Shown in pieces: positions 15,844 to 25,760 of a stretch of 64,000 nucleotides of DNA (position 1 is the stretch's first letter; each line of letters opens with the position of its first letter). The notes beneath the pieces were generated by a model. It saw only the letters and a program-made list of their open reading frames with translations. It made no database searches and was not told the DNA's origin. The position numbers and the translations under genes are program-made. Source of the stretch: DASSFG01 sp035550375 (lineage in GTDB: Bacteria; Planctomycetota; Planctomycetia; Pirellulales; JAICIG01). The DNA lies in assembly GCA_035550375.1 (NCBI GenBank), contig DASZPH010000066.1:196308-260307 (forward strand), in the 5' to 3' direction.

Positions 15844-16778
15844 TGTTCCGCCTCCGCACGCCCATTCCTGCCTGGCAGGCGATCCTCTGTTCGTGCGCGT
15901 GCCTGGCGCTCTGCTATGGCGTTTGGTGGTTCGTGACGCACGGCGAAGCCGAGGAGCGGATCTTCAGTCCACTCATCCTGCCCAGTCCGGCGGAAACTTT
16001 CGGCAAGTTCGGCTACCTGTGGCACGACTTGGGCCTGGTCGAGAACACCTTCGCCAGCTTGCGGCGCGTGGTGATCGGCTTCGGTCTGGCGGTCATCGTG
16101 GGGGTGCCGATCGGCGTGCTCTGCGGCTGCTTTACGCGGGTGAACGCCTTCTTCGCGCCGCTGACCCTTTTCGGCCGCAACGTGCCGATGGCGGCCTTAC
16201 TCTTCTTGACCTTCGCCTTTTTCGGGACGGGCGAAAACCAGAAATACATGTTCATCTTTCTGGCCTGCGTGGCCTTCATCGTCAGCGACGCGGCCGACAC
16301 GATTCGCGAAGTGGGAACGGCCTACGTCGACACGGCCTACACGCTGGGGGCAAACCGGCTGCAGGTGATTCTCAAGGTGTTGTTTCCGCTGGCCTTGCCG
16401 GGCATTTTCAACTCGTTGCGGCTGTTGTTCGGGCTGGCCTTCGGCTACATCATGTTGGCCGAGGCGGTGAAAGCGGCCAGGCAGACAGGCGGATTGGGTT
16501 ACATCATCAACCTGGCCCAGACGCGCGGCTCGAACAAAGCGGTCATCATCCTGCTGGTGCTGATCATTCCGGTTGTGGCGCTGGCCGTGGACCGCGTTTT
16601 GTTCTTCGTTCAGCGGCAGCTTTTCCCCTATCGCTACAGCAGCCGCGGCTATCTGCACCGCGGGGTCGGCGCCATGCTGCGTGGCTTTGAAGATTTGAAG
16701 GGGTTTTTCTTCACCTCGGCGGCCGCCGACCAGTTTCCCGCGCCGCCTGGCATCACCCCGCCGTCGACCGCAAAGTAG
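15843..16778 (+). CDS. ABC-type permease of the NitT/TauT class, orphan of an ATPase
   Basis: 311 residues, about six to seven transmembrane helices, with the BPD_transp_1 cytoplasmic EAA loop near 155-187 (VDTAYTLGANRLQVILKVLFPLALPGI), the surface that normally docks onto an ABC ATPase. Start ATG 15843 overlaps the upstream stop as TGATG, with GGAGG four bases before; a GTG at 15840 is equivalent. No ABC ATPase gene lies within the operon, and the next gene is a Uma2 nuclease behind an inverted-repeat element. It either borrows an ATPase encoded elsewhere (one exists at 60757) or works with the AAA+ protein in a different way. Confidence 0.85.
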   Translation: MFRLRTPIPAWQAILCSCACLALCYGVWWFVTHGEAEERIFSPLILPSPAETFGKFGYLWHDLGLVENTFASLRRVVIGFGLAVIVGVPIGVLCGCFTRVNAFFAPLTLFGRNVPMAALLFLTFAFFGTGENQKYMFIFLACVAFIVSDAADTIREVGTAYVDTAYTLGANRLQVILKVLFPLALPGIFNSLRLLFGLAFGYIMLAEAVKAARQTGGLGYIINLAQTRGSNKAVIILLVLIIPVVALAVDRVLFFVQRQLFPYRYSSRGYLHRGVGAMLRGFEDLKGFFFTSAAADQFPAPPGITPPSTAK

Positions 16779-16937
16779 CAGGCACACGCCGTGCGCCGTC
16801 GCTCTGAGCCGCTGGGGCGGAAAGCAATGACCCGGCCGAACCGGCGCGCTGGTCTGCAGCGCAATCCGCCGCAACCTTCCGTTTGACGTCGTCTCGCGCG
16901 CCGCGACGGCACACACCGTGTGCCTGCTACTTTGCGG
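16768..16937. repeat. MITE-like element with 35-bp inverted ends
   Basis: Left end 16768-16802 and right end 16903-16937 are inverted copies with about four mismatches over 35 bases, both containing GCAAAGTAGCAGGCACAC (right one inverted). The element is 170 bp, has no coding frame I can support, and its left end includes the last four codons and stop of the permease gene. It therefore supplies the permease C-terminus. Structure fits a non-autonomous mobile palindrome; no target duplication could be identified with confidence. Confidence 0.65.
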
Positions 16938-16947
16938 ATCTGGTATA

Positions 16948-17712
16948 ATGTTTCTGGGCATTTGCATTCGTGAGGATGGCCTCATCTCGATTTCAACGAG
17001 ACCGCTGCCGGGCACGACGCGCGATCCGCTCTATCCCGATTCCGACGGGGAGCCGATCGGTGAGACGGATTACCATGTCGTGGCCACGATTCATCTCCTC
17101 GCGGCGCTGAGACAATGGTATCGCCAGCGCGAGGATGTTTACGTGGCCGGCGACATGTTGCTTTACTACGAGGAAGGCAACCCCCGCGCCTGCCGCGGCC
17201 CGGACGTGATGGTCTGCAAGGGAGTGCAGGGCAAACATCGCCGTCGTTCGTTCCGCACGTGGGAAGAGGGCATTGCCCCGAGCGTGATCTTCGAGGTAAC
17301 CTCCCGGAAGACCCGTCGAGAGGACGAGGAAGAGAAGCCTCGGGTTTATGCCGGTTTGGGGGTCAAAGAACTCTATCTGTTCGACCCGGAGGGCGAGTAT
17401 CTTCGACCGCGGCTGAAAGGTTTTCGACTGGCGGCTGGCCAGTATCAGGCGGTGGCTGCCGATGCCGAAGGAAAGCTTTTCAGCCCCGAGCTAGGGCTTG
17501 GACTGGCGGTCGAAAAGGATCTGTCGCGGCTCATCGATCCGGCCACGTGCTTGCCGTTGCAGACGGACGAAGAGAAAGACGAGGCGCTGCGACGGGCTGC
17601 GGGGGAAGCCAACGAAGCTCGGCGCGAAGCCGAACTCGAGCGTCAGCGGTCGGCGATGCTGGAGGCCGAACTGGCGAGGCTGCGAGCCGCGCGGTCGTCC
17701 GACGAATCGTAG
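16948..17712 (+). CDS. Uma2 family (DUF820) putative restriction endonuclease
   Basis: 254 residues. The PD-(D/E)XK core is visible as GPDVMVCKG followed by APSVIFEVTSRKTRRED, then the VYAGLGVKELYLFDP segment typical of Uma2. The C-terminal 50 residues are an Arg/Glu/Ala coiled coil, also common in this family. Uma2 proteins are abundant in planctomycetes and cyanobacteria with poorly defined roles. A TATAAT hexamer overlaps the start codon (16944-16949), so either it is fortuitous or the true start lies further in; no better start is visible. The gene abuts a MITE-like element and converges on the hybrid kinase, leaving 12 bases between stops. Confidence 0.8.
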   Translation: MFLGICIREDGLISISTRPLPGTTRDPLYPDSDGEPIGETDYHVVATIHLLAALRQWYRQREDVYVAGDMLLYYEEGNPRACRGPDVMVCKGVQGKHRRRSFRTWEEGIAPSVIFEVTSRKTRREDEEEKPRVYAGLGVKELYLFDPEGEYLRPRLKGFRLAAGQYQAVAADAEGKLFSPELGLGLAVEKDLSRLIDPATCLPLQTDEEKDEALRRAAGEANEARREAELERQRSAMLEAELARLRAARSSDES

Positions 17713-17724
17713 CGGGGCGGCCGG

Positions 17725-21186
<3,462 letters not shown>

Positions 21187-21386
21187 CAGAAGGATGTCGC
21201 GGGGCGATAGGACAGCCGACCCGGGCCGCCCACAACTATCTTCTCACAAGGCCCACAGCGCTACAAGCAAGCCGAACCAACGGTCGGGTCCTAAGTCTTC
21301 GGCGGCGAGCGTTCCGCGGTCGGCACAATCCGCACGTCACGCCCATTCCTCAAGCCGTTCAGCCGGGCGCACCGAAAGACCCTTCT

Positions 21387-21821
21387 ATGAAGATCGCCAG
21401 CTTTATTCTCGTGGTGGCGGTGGTGACGTCGAGCGGTTGCTCGCTGGTATCGGGCTTCCATCGCGACTGGCATTCGACCTGTTGTTGTGCGAACCGCGGC
21501 GACGTGGGGGGCTGCTGGCAGGGCTGCTGGGACAGCCAGTGCAGCGGTCACACCGGCAACCTGAAGGCCATCATCAGCCGCCAGGACGCTTGCCATTACG
21601 AGGCCCGCTTTCGCGGCACTTTTTTCAAGGTCATTCCGTTCCAGTATCGCATGACGCTGACGGCGGTTCCTCACGAGGACCATTACGACCTGCACGGCGA
21701 GAAGGATCTGGGCCGGCTCTTGGGGGTCTACCGTTTCCGCGGTTACGCGACTCCCAAAAACTTCGTGGCTCATTACACCTCGAAGGATGACCAGGGACGC
21801 TTCCTGATGTCGCGGAAATAG
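21387..21821 (+). CDS. Small cysteine-rich lipoprotein
   Basis: 144 residues with a signal peptide and lipobox (VVTSSGC, Cys18) followed by an unusually Cys/Trp-rich stretch, STCCCANRGDVGGCWQGCW, then a region with repeated basic/aromatic beta-like segments. The mature protein would be membrane anchored. I do not recognise the family with certainty; similar small Cys-rich lipoproteins are common in planctomycetes. The gene is divergent from the hybrid kinase across 200 bases in which I see no other gene. Its stop codon is directly abutted by the repeat at 21822. Confidence 0.7.
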   Translation: MKIASFILVVAVVTSSGCSLVSGFHRDWHSTCCCANRGDVGGCWQGCWDSQCSGHTGNLKAIISRQDACHYEARFRGTFFKVIPFQYRMTLTAVPHEDHYDLHGEKDLGRLLGVYRFRGYATPKNFVAHYTSKDDQGRFLMSRK

Positions 21822-21840
21822 GCCTATCCGAGAACCGGCA
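21822..21840 (+). repeat. Second copy of the TATCCGAGAACCGGC motif
   Basis: Nineteen bases identical to 113-131, beginning on the base after the lipoprotein stop codon. A weak complementary arm follows (gcgggcttctc, 21847-21857), so this copy is a decayed version of the perfect hairpin at 110-168. Confidence 0.65.
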
Positions 21841-21955
21841 TGGCGGCGCGGGCTTCTCGCCTTCCGCTCCGCGCACGGCACCCCCAAGAACCTCGCTGGG
21901 TAGTGGGCTTCCAATTACTGTGGTGAAGAATCTGGGGTGGTCGCGGGGCGACCAT

Positions 21956-22252
21956 CTAGGGGCGGCCGTCGCTAACAACCTCTTCGTCCGGTGAATCGTC
22001 CGGCGGTTGGCTCTCCCCGGCCTTCTGCTCTAACTCCTGAAGGTATCTTCTGCCGAGTCGTTCGAGTCTGATGTTTGGGTTGATGCGTCTCTTTTCGAGG
22101 GCCTCCGCCTGTTCGTGGATGACCCGGTTTTGCCAGACGAAAAGCGGGTTGTGGCGAACTCCAGCTATCCATCCGCCGAGTCCGCACCCCACGCAGGCTA
22201 TCAACCACAGCATCGTTTTCAAGGAGAACTGGGGGCGGCGCATGAGATTCAT
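21956..22252 (-). CDS. Small planctomycete membrane protein (RPQFSLKTMLW type)
   Basis: 98 residues with one N-terminal hydrophobic helix following the recurring planctomycete opening RRPQFSLKTMLWLIACVGCG, then a charged C-terminal half rich in R, E and Q. Function unknown. The first ATG (22252) overlaps the stop of the upstream frameshifted gene as ATGA, suggesting translational coupling; an ATG three codons in (22243) is the alternative start. Probably a member of a family of short paralogues, one of which is the broken neighbour upstream. Confidence 0.65.
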   Translation of the reverse strand: MNLMRRPQFSLKTMLWLIACVGCGLGGWIAGVRHNPLFVWQNRVIHEQAEALEKRRINPNIRLERLGRRYLQELEQKAGESQPPDDSPDEEVVSDGRP

Positions 22253-22452
22253 TCAGCCCCGTCGGGCATGTTCTGCCACTTCGATCCGTCAGGCAGGACC
22301 ATAATTGCCCTGATGTCGTACCAGTGTTCACCGAACTTCAAATCGCACGAGAGGCTTGTCCAGTTGCGACTGGAACGCCATTCCCGCAAAGAACGCCGCC
22401 ACGACCAGCATGGCCACCAGCAATACGCGGAGGGTGAATTGAGGACGAGGCA
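22249..22452 (-). pseudogene. Frameshifted small planctomycete protein
   Basis: ATG 22452 opens MPRPQFTLRVLLVAMLVVAA, a typical small planctomycete membrane protein start, and the frame stops at 22327 after 41 codons (...DKPLVRFEVR). In another frame the DNA continues as DLKFGEHWYDIRAIMVLPDG and on to a stop at 22249 that overlaps the next ATG as ATGA. The C-terminal part (HWYD ... LPDGS) fits the family, so a one-base change around 22345 has split one gene. A sequencing or assembly error would look the same. Confidence 0.55.
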
Positions 22453-22469
22453 TAGATTAAACCTCCAGC

Positions 22470-22853
22470 CTAAGACTGGGGGTCAGGGGAATTCTCGAAT
22501 TCACGCTTTAGCTTCTCGTACATTGCGCGTCTTGGCTCAAGGATCCGCCGTATCGTTTGCTCGTCCATTTTGACTCGTGTTGGCTCATCCGCAGATTCAA
22601 GATCAACGACTCGAATCGTCACTTCATCGCCAGCTTTTAGGTTCGTATTCGGCCAAGACAGGCATTCCTGCCGTCCGTAAGAATCACCATCGACGGTAAG
22701 GCCGATCGTTTCATCATCGGTTCCAGGGGTGCCGCTGTAATCGAACTGCCCATGCCGAAGAACCCAAATAATATGGGCGTGCAATGTGCCTGGATCGCCG
22801 ACACCTGCCGTGCAGAGTTTCCGGCCATTCACAAGAATATCGAAGCAAATCAT
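22470..22853 (-). CDS. Hypothetical protein
   Basis: 127 residues from ATG 22853 (MICFDILVNGRKLCTAGVGD). No signal peptide or membrane segment. The first half alternates short beta-like segments (HAHIIWVLRHG, GTDDETIGLTVDGDSYG), the second ends in a charged helix (EQTIRRILEPRRAMYEKLKREFE). The pattern resembles small globular immunity- or Imm-like proteins, but I cannot name a family. It is in a cluster of short minus-strand genes with non-optimal codon use compared with the flanking core genes. Confidence 0.55.
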   Translation of the reverse strand: MICFDILVNGRKLCTAGVGDPGTLHAHIIWVLRHGQFDYSGTPGTDDETIGLTVDGDSYGRQECLSWPNTNLKAGDEVTIRVVDLESADEPTRVKMDEQTIRRILEPRRAMYEKLKREFENSPDPQS

Positions 22854-22922
22854 CGGCTGCACCGTTCAGGGATTTTGAGGGCGAACGTCACAGCGCCCTC
22901 AAGCTGAACTGAAACCGTCGGG

Positions 22923-23084
22923 TCATGGTTGTCGCAAGGCACGGACAGAAAAGGCGAAGCCCAGAAAGCGGAGGCCGAAGAGCAGGAATCGCTGCATTCC
23001 AAACCACGGCCAACAAAGGGCCATCAGCATCAGCCCGCACGACACGATCGCAGCTTGGATTAACAGGATACGGTTGAGGCTCAT
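22923..23084 (-). CDS. Very small hydrophobic protein, uncertain
   Basis: 53 residues from ATG 23084 (MSLNRILLIQAAIVSC), almost wholly hydrophobic: two possible transmembrane helices and an Arg-containing end (VRALRQP). No Shine-Dalgarno is visible. The unit is flanked by an 18-bp direct repeat, GAAACCGTCGGGTCATGG, at 22911-22928 and 23087-23104. It may be a real small membrane protein or a chance frame. Confidence 0.3.
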   Translation of the reverse strand: MSLNRILLIQAAIVSCGLMLMALCWPWFGMQRFLLFGLRFLGFAFSVRALRQP

Positions 23085-23243
23085 TGGAAACCGTCGGGTC
23101 ATGGGGGAGGTCATGGAGGGAATGGCACTAACTTAAGGAAGTTGGCGCCGGCGGCCGTCTCTGAAAATAGGCAGAGCGCCACGCCGCGCTTTGCACGGTA
23201 ATTGCGAGGCGCACCGTATTTTAAAAAGTTGCACCGCAATTGG

Positions 23244-23633
23244 TTAGATGGGCAGGTCTCGCATGAACGGCGCGACTCTGCCTTCTTTCGTGTAGTCGTC
23301 GATTTGGAAGTCGCCCAGCCGGAAGAATTCGACAGCCTGGGCCATGTGATCGGGATTAGCGGTGAGCAGTCGGAACCGTTCCAATTCGCCAGCGTTGTGG
23401 GGATGCTCGTTGAGCAACCGGAAGGCGTTTTCTAACCCGTCCGCGATTGCAGAAGCCTCTCTGGCAGATACGATGCCCTGATGCGTCGAGTATTCGGCTA
23501 GTGCGCGTTCTGGTTTCCAGCCGCCTGCGACTGCGGCATCGAGGAGCAAGAAGTACCGCTCGTGGACTGGACCCAAGAGAGTCGTTCTAGTCCAAAGCAA
23601 GAAGAGGGGCGATCTTCTCTTTTCGTCGACCAT
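23244..23633 (-). CDS. Hypothetical cytosolic protein
   Basis: 129 residues (MVDEKRRSPLFLLW ...) that look predominantly helical with a balanced charge pattern, ending RVAPFMRDLPI. No motif I recognise. Support for expression comes from upstream: a TCTAAT -10-like hexamer at 23670-23665 on this strand in the recurring GCGGTCTAAT context, and three 13-bp direct repeats farther upstream at 23683-23733. Confidence 0.55.
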   Translation of the reverse strand: MVDEKRRSPLFLLWTRTTLLGPVHERYFLLLDAAVAGGWKPERALAEYSTHQGIVSAREASAIADGLENAFRLLNEHPHNAGELERFRLLTANPDHMAQAVEFFRLGDFQIDDYTKEGRVAPFMRDLPI

Positions 23634-23664
23634 TCGTGCACCCTGAGCCGGGATTTATCTGGTC

Positions 23665-23670
23665 ATTAGA
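23665..23670 (-). promoter_or_regulatory. TCTAAT -10-like box in a GCGGTCTAATGACC context
   Basis: On the minus strand 23674-23661 reads GCGGTCTAATGACC, matching the copy at 23955-23942 exactly for 14 bases. It sits 32 bases upstream of the 129-residue gene start. The -35 position 16 bases further up is occupied by the first of three TGCCCAGAAAGTC-type repeats rather than a TTGNNN box, which would suit an activator-dependent promoter. Confidence 0.4.
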
Positions 23671-23682
23671 CCGCGCCGGCTT

Positions 23683-23733
23683 TGCCTAGAAAGTCTCTTT
23701 TGCCCAGAAAGTCGTGAGTCTGCCCAGAAAGTC
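23683..23733. repeat. Three 13-bp direct repeats, TGCCYAGAAAGTC
   Basis: Copies at 23683-23695 (TGCCTAGAAAGTC), 23701-23713 and 23721-23733 (both TGCCCAGAAAGTC), with 18- and 20-base spacing, so about two helical turns apart. They lie just upstream of the TCTAAT box of the 129-residue gene and overlap the 3' end of the 78-residue frame. Confidence 0.7.
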
Positions 23734-23922
23734 CCAGCCCCTAATGGGCGCCGGCCGGCGCTGGGTCCGGTGGCCGTGCCTAAGAAGCGCGACCATACCG
23801 CCGACGAATTCGGCAAGAAACGTTGCCAGCATGTGGCCGACTTCATGAAATACTGACACGTCGTGGGGAGCCACCGCCACGAACGATGTTACGCCAAAGA
23901 GCCACCGGAGCGAGAACCGCAT
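23686..23922 (-). CDS. Small membrane protein, MRFSLRWLFG type, with HEVGH
   Basis: 78 residues. The opening MRFSLRWLFGVTSFVAVA matches a small planctomycete signal/anchor type. A good SD (AAAGGAG, six bases upstream) and a promoter-like TTGCCC-N16-TCTAAT at 23973-23946 make expression plausible. FHEVGHMLATFLAEFVGG contains an HExxH pattern resembling membrane site-2-type or M50-like metalloprotease cores, but the protein is too short and its C-terminus runs through the direct repeats, so it may be a 3'-truncated remnant. Confidence 0.45.
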   Translation of the reverse strand: MRFSLRWLFGVTSFVAVAPHDVSVFHEVGHMLATFLAEFVGGMVALLRHGHRTQRRPAPIRGWDFLGRLTTFWAKETF

Positions 23923-23945
23923 AATCGACTCCTTTCGTTCCGGTC

Positions 23946-23973
23946 ATTAGACCGCCCCAGAGCGGCGGGGCAA
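23946..23973 (-). promoter_or_regulatory. Promoter-like TTGCCC-N16-TCTAAT
   Basis: On the minus strand TTGCCC (23973-23968) and TCTAAT (23951-23946) are 16 bases apart and upstream of an SD and ATG at 23922. The same pair with the same spacing and a similar spacer (CTTGCCCCG ... GGCGCGGTCTAATG) occurs at 61612-61639 on the plus strand. Confidence 0.5.
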
Positions 23974-24040
23974 GCACTCTGACGCTACCCCTCGCTGGCA
24001 ACCATTGCCATTCGAGGCGCGCTCTGCAACGATACGGGTT

Positions 24041-24062
24041 GGAGACGCCGTTTGGCGTCTCC
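24041..24062. repeat. Perfect 9-bp hairpin before the small membrane protein gene
   Basis: GGAGACGCC (24041-24049), loop gttt, GGCGTCTCC (24054-24062). It lies 34 bases upstream of the ATG at 24097. With no T-tract on either side it is more likely a leader hairpin or short dispersed palindrome than a terminator. Confidence 0.55.
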
Positions 24063-24096
24063 GCTAAAACCCGGTATGGCACCGCGGAGCCCAAGC

Positions 24097-24390
24097 ATGT
24101 CGAGCAACGAGCCGGATCGGGGCGCACCGTCCGCACCGCCAAGCTCGCACGCTGGCACGATCGTCGTCCTGGCGATTGTGGGCCTTGGCGTCGTCTGGAC
24201 TTACATCTTCTTTGGCATGAGCGCCCTCGGTTGGTGGATGAAGGGGGCCGCCACCATCGTCATCTTGGCGCTCATGGTCGCCGCCTGGAGCTGGCGGCAA
24301 AAACGAATCAGCCAGCAGCTCGACGTGCTGCAGCGATGGGCCGACGACGACGAAGCCCGCAGCCGTCGAAGACCGGCTCGCCGACCCTGA
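24097..24390 (+). CDS. Small two-helix membrane protein
   Basis: 97 residues from ATG 24097 (MSSNEPDRGAPSAPP): a Pro/Ser-rich cytosolic start, two transmembrane helices (TIVVLAIVGLGVVWTYIFF and GAATIVILALMVAAWSW) and a basic Arg-rich tail. Function unknown. An upstream in-frame ATG at 24052 lies inside a hairpin and reads poorly. Convergent with the DUF1552 gene. Confidence 0.6.
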   Translation: MSSNEPDRGAPSAPPSSHAGTIVVLAIVGLGVVWTYIFFGMSALGWWMKGAATIVILALMVAAWSWRQKRISQQLDVLQRWADDDEARSRRRPARRP

Positions 24391-24434
24391 CGTAGGTTGA
24401 GACGAGCGAAGCGCGTCCCACCGCAGGTACTCGC

Positions 24435-25760
24435 CTAAACGTCCGCTAGCCGCGCGTCTGCGTCGCCGAATTGCGGCAGGTTCACACCCACGCGATCCAT
24501 GAGCGAGAGGTAGAGACTGCACAGCTTCCGGTTCTGGTCGCCGCGCGTGGCGTAGTCGAGCACACGGCCGGTGTCGAGAGCTCCACCCAGGCCGCCCACA
24601 AGCAGGAGCGGCAGCTTCGTCGAATCGTGCTGGCTCCCCGACCACATATTCGAAACGAACATCAAGCAGGAATTGTCGAGCACGGTGGTCTCCCCCTCCC
24701 GCATGTCGGCCAACCGGCCGGCCAGGTAGGCAAGCTGGCTCACGTAATAACGTGAGACGCGCTCGTAGGCATCTGATCGATCGTCGTGCGAGGCCGGATG
24801 GTGCGCCAGCCGCACGTCGAGAAACGGGTAGAACAGGCCCGACAGATCGCGGCACAGCAGGAGCGTGGCCACCCGCGTCTTGTCGGTCTGAAAGGCCAGG
24901 GCGATGATGTCGCCCATGAGCCGCATGTGGTCGCGAATGTCTTCGGGCAAGCCGTTGTCGGGCCGCTGGAGAGAGATCGTCGGCTGCCCGCGGTCTTTCG
25001 CCCGCTCTTCGGCCACGCTCTTCATGGCCCGCGCGCGTTCGATCTGCTTTTCGACCTCGCGGACGCTCGTCAGGTACTCGTCGAGCCGCGCCCGGTCGGA
25101 CCGGCTTACCTGCCGGCCGACGAAAGCCGCGTGCTCGCCGACGCGGTCGAGAATGCTTCTGGTTCGCTTGCTCCCCTGGTTGTCGAACAGGCTGTCGAAC
25201 GCCAGCGAAGGATAAACTTCCATCGGCACCGGGGAGAAGGCGTCGTGCCACGAGATGTGCGAGCTGTAGGCCATCGAGAAATTCGTCTCGTGATAGCCGG
25301 TGATCGGTTGCTCGCAACCGAGCACCAGGCTCGCTTGCGGAGTCGCTTCCTGAAAATGGTCGGCGAGCACCTGGTCCATGCTCACGCCGCCCTTCAGCAC
25401 GGCTCCCTTTTGCAGGGCGGCGCCCGACAGGATGTTGCCCGTCTGCCCGGGGTGGATGCCCACGCCTGTGGCTTGTTTGTTGAAGAGTCCCGTGATGACG
25501 TTGAGCCTGCTCTTGAAGGGGGCCAGCGGCTGGAGCGTTTGGCTCAGCTCCATCTCGGCGCCGCTGCCCTTTGCCCACCAGTGGTTCGGGTTGATGCCGT
25601 TGCCCATGAACAGGGCGGCGAAGCGTTTGGGAAGGCCGGCGGCCTCCGCGGGCGATTCGTCGCCCCAAGCCGAGAGGGACTCTAGCCACGGCAGCGACAT
25701 GGCGACGCCGACGCCGCGAAGGACCGTACGACGCGTAAATGGCCTTCGTCGGTTCGTCAT
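24435..25760 (-). CDS. DUF1552 domain-containing protein with Tat-type signal
   Basis: 441 residues. The N-terminus RRPFTRRTVLRGVGVAMSLPWLESL has a twin-arginine-like signal. The body shows DUF1552 hallmarks: FAALFMGNGINPNHWW, ITGLFNKQATGVGIHPGQTGNILSGA, and DNSCLMFVSNMWSG with H-D-S-T-K-L-P-L-L-L. In planctomycetes this family is nearly always encoded directly after a DUF1592-type protein, as here (4-bp ATGA overlap), and is presumed exported with it. Biochemistry is unknown; polysaccharide degradation or surface oxidation have been suggested for these pairs. Confidence 0.92.
   Translation of the reverse strand: MTNRRRPFTRRTVLRGVGVAMSLPWLESLSAWGDESPAEAAGLPKRFAALFMGNGINPNHWWAKGSGAEMELSQTLQPLAPFKSRLNVITGLFNKQATGVGIHPGQTGNILSGAALQKGAVLKGGVSMDQVLADHFQEATPQASLVLGCEQPITGYHETNFSMAYSSHISWHDAFSPVPMEVYPSLAFDSLFDNQGSKRTRSILDRVGEHAAFVGRQVSRSDRARLDEYLTSVREVEKQIERARAMKSVAEERAKDRGQPTISLQRPDNGLPEDIRDHMRLMGDIIALAFQTDKTRVATLLLCRDLSGLFYPFLDVRLAHHPASHDDRSDAYERVSRYYVSQLAYLAGRLADMREGETTVLDNSCLMFVSNMWSGSQHDSTKLPLLLVGGLGGALDTGRVLDYATRGDQNRKLCSLYLSLMDRVGVNLPQFGDADARLADV

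Noticed and set aside
16944..16949. TATAAT as -10 box of the Uma2 gene
   Set aside because: It overlaps the only plausible start codon and has no -35; transcription would begin inside the gene.
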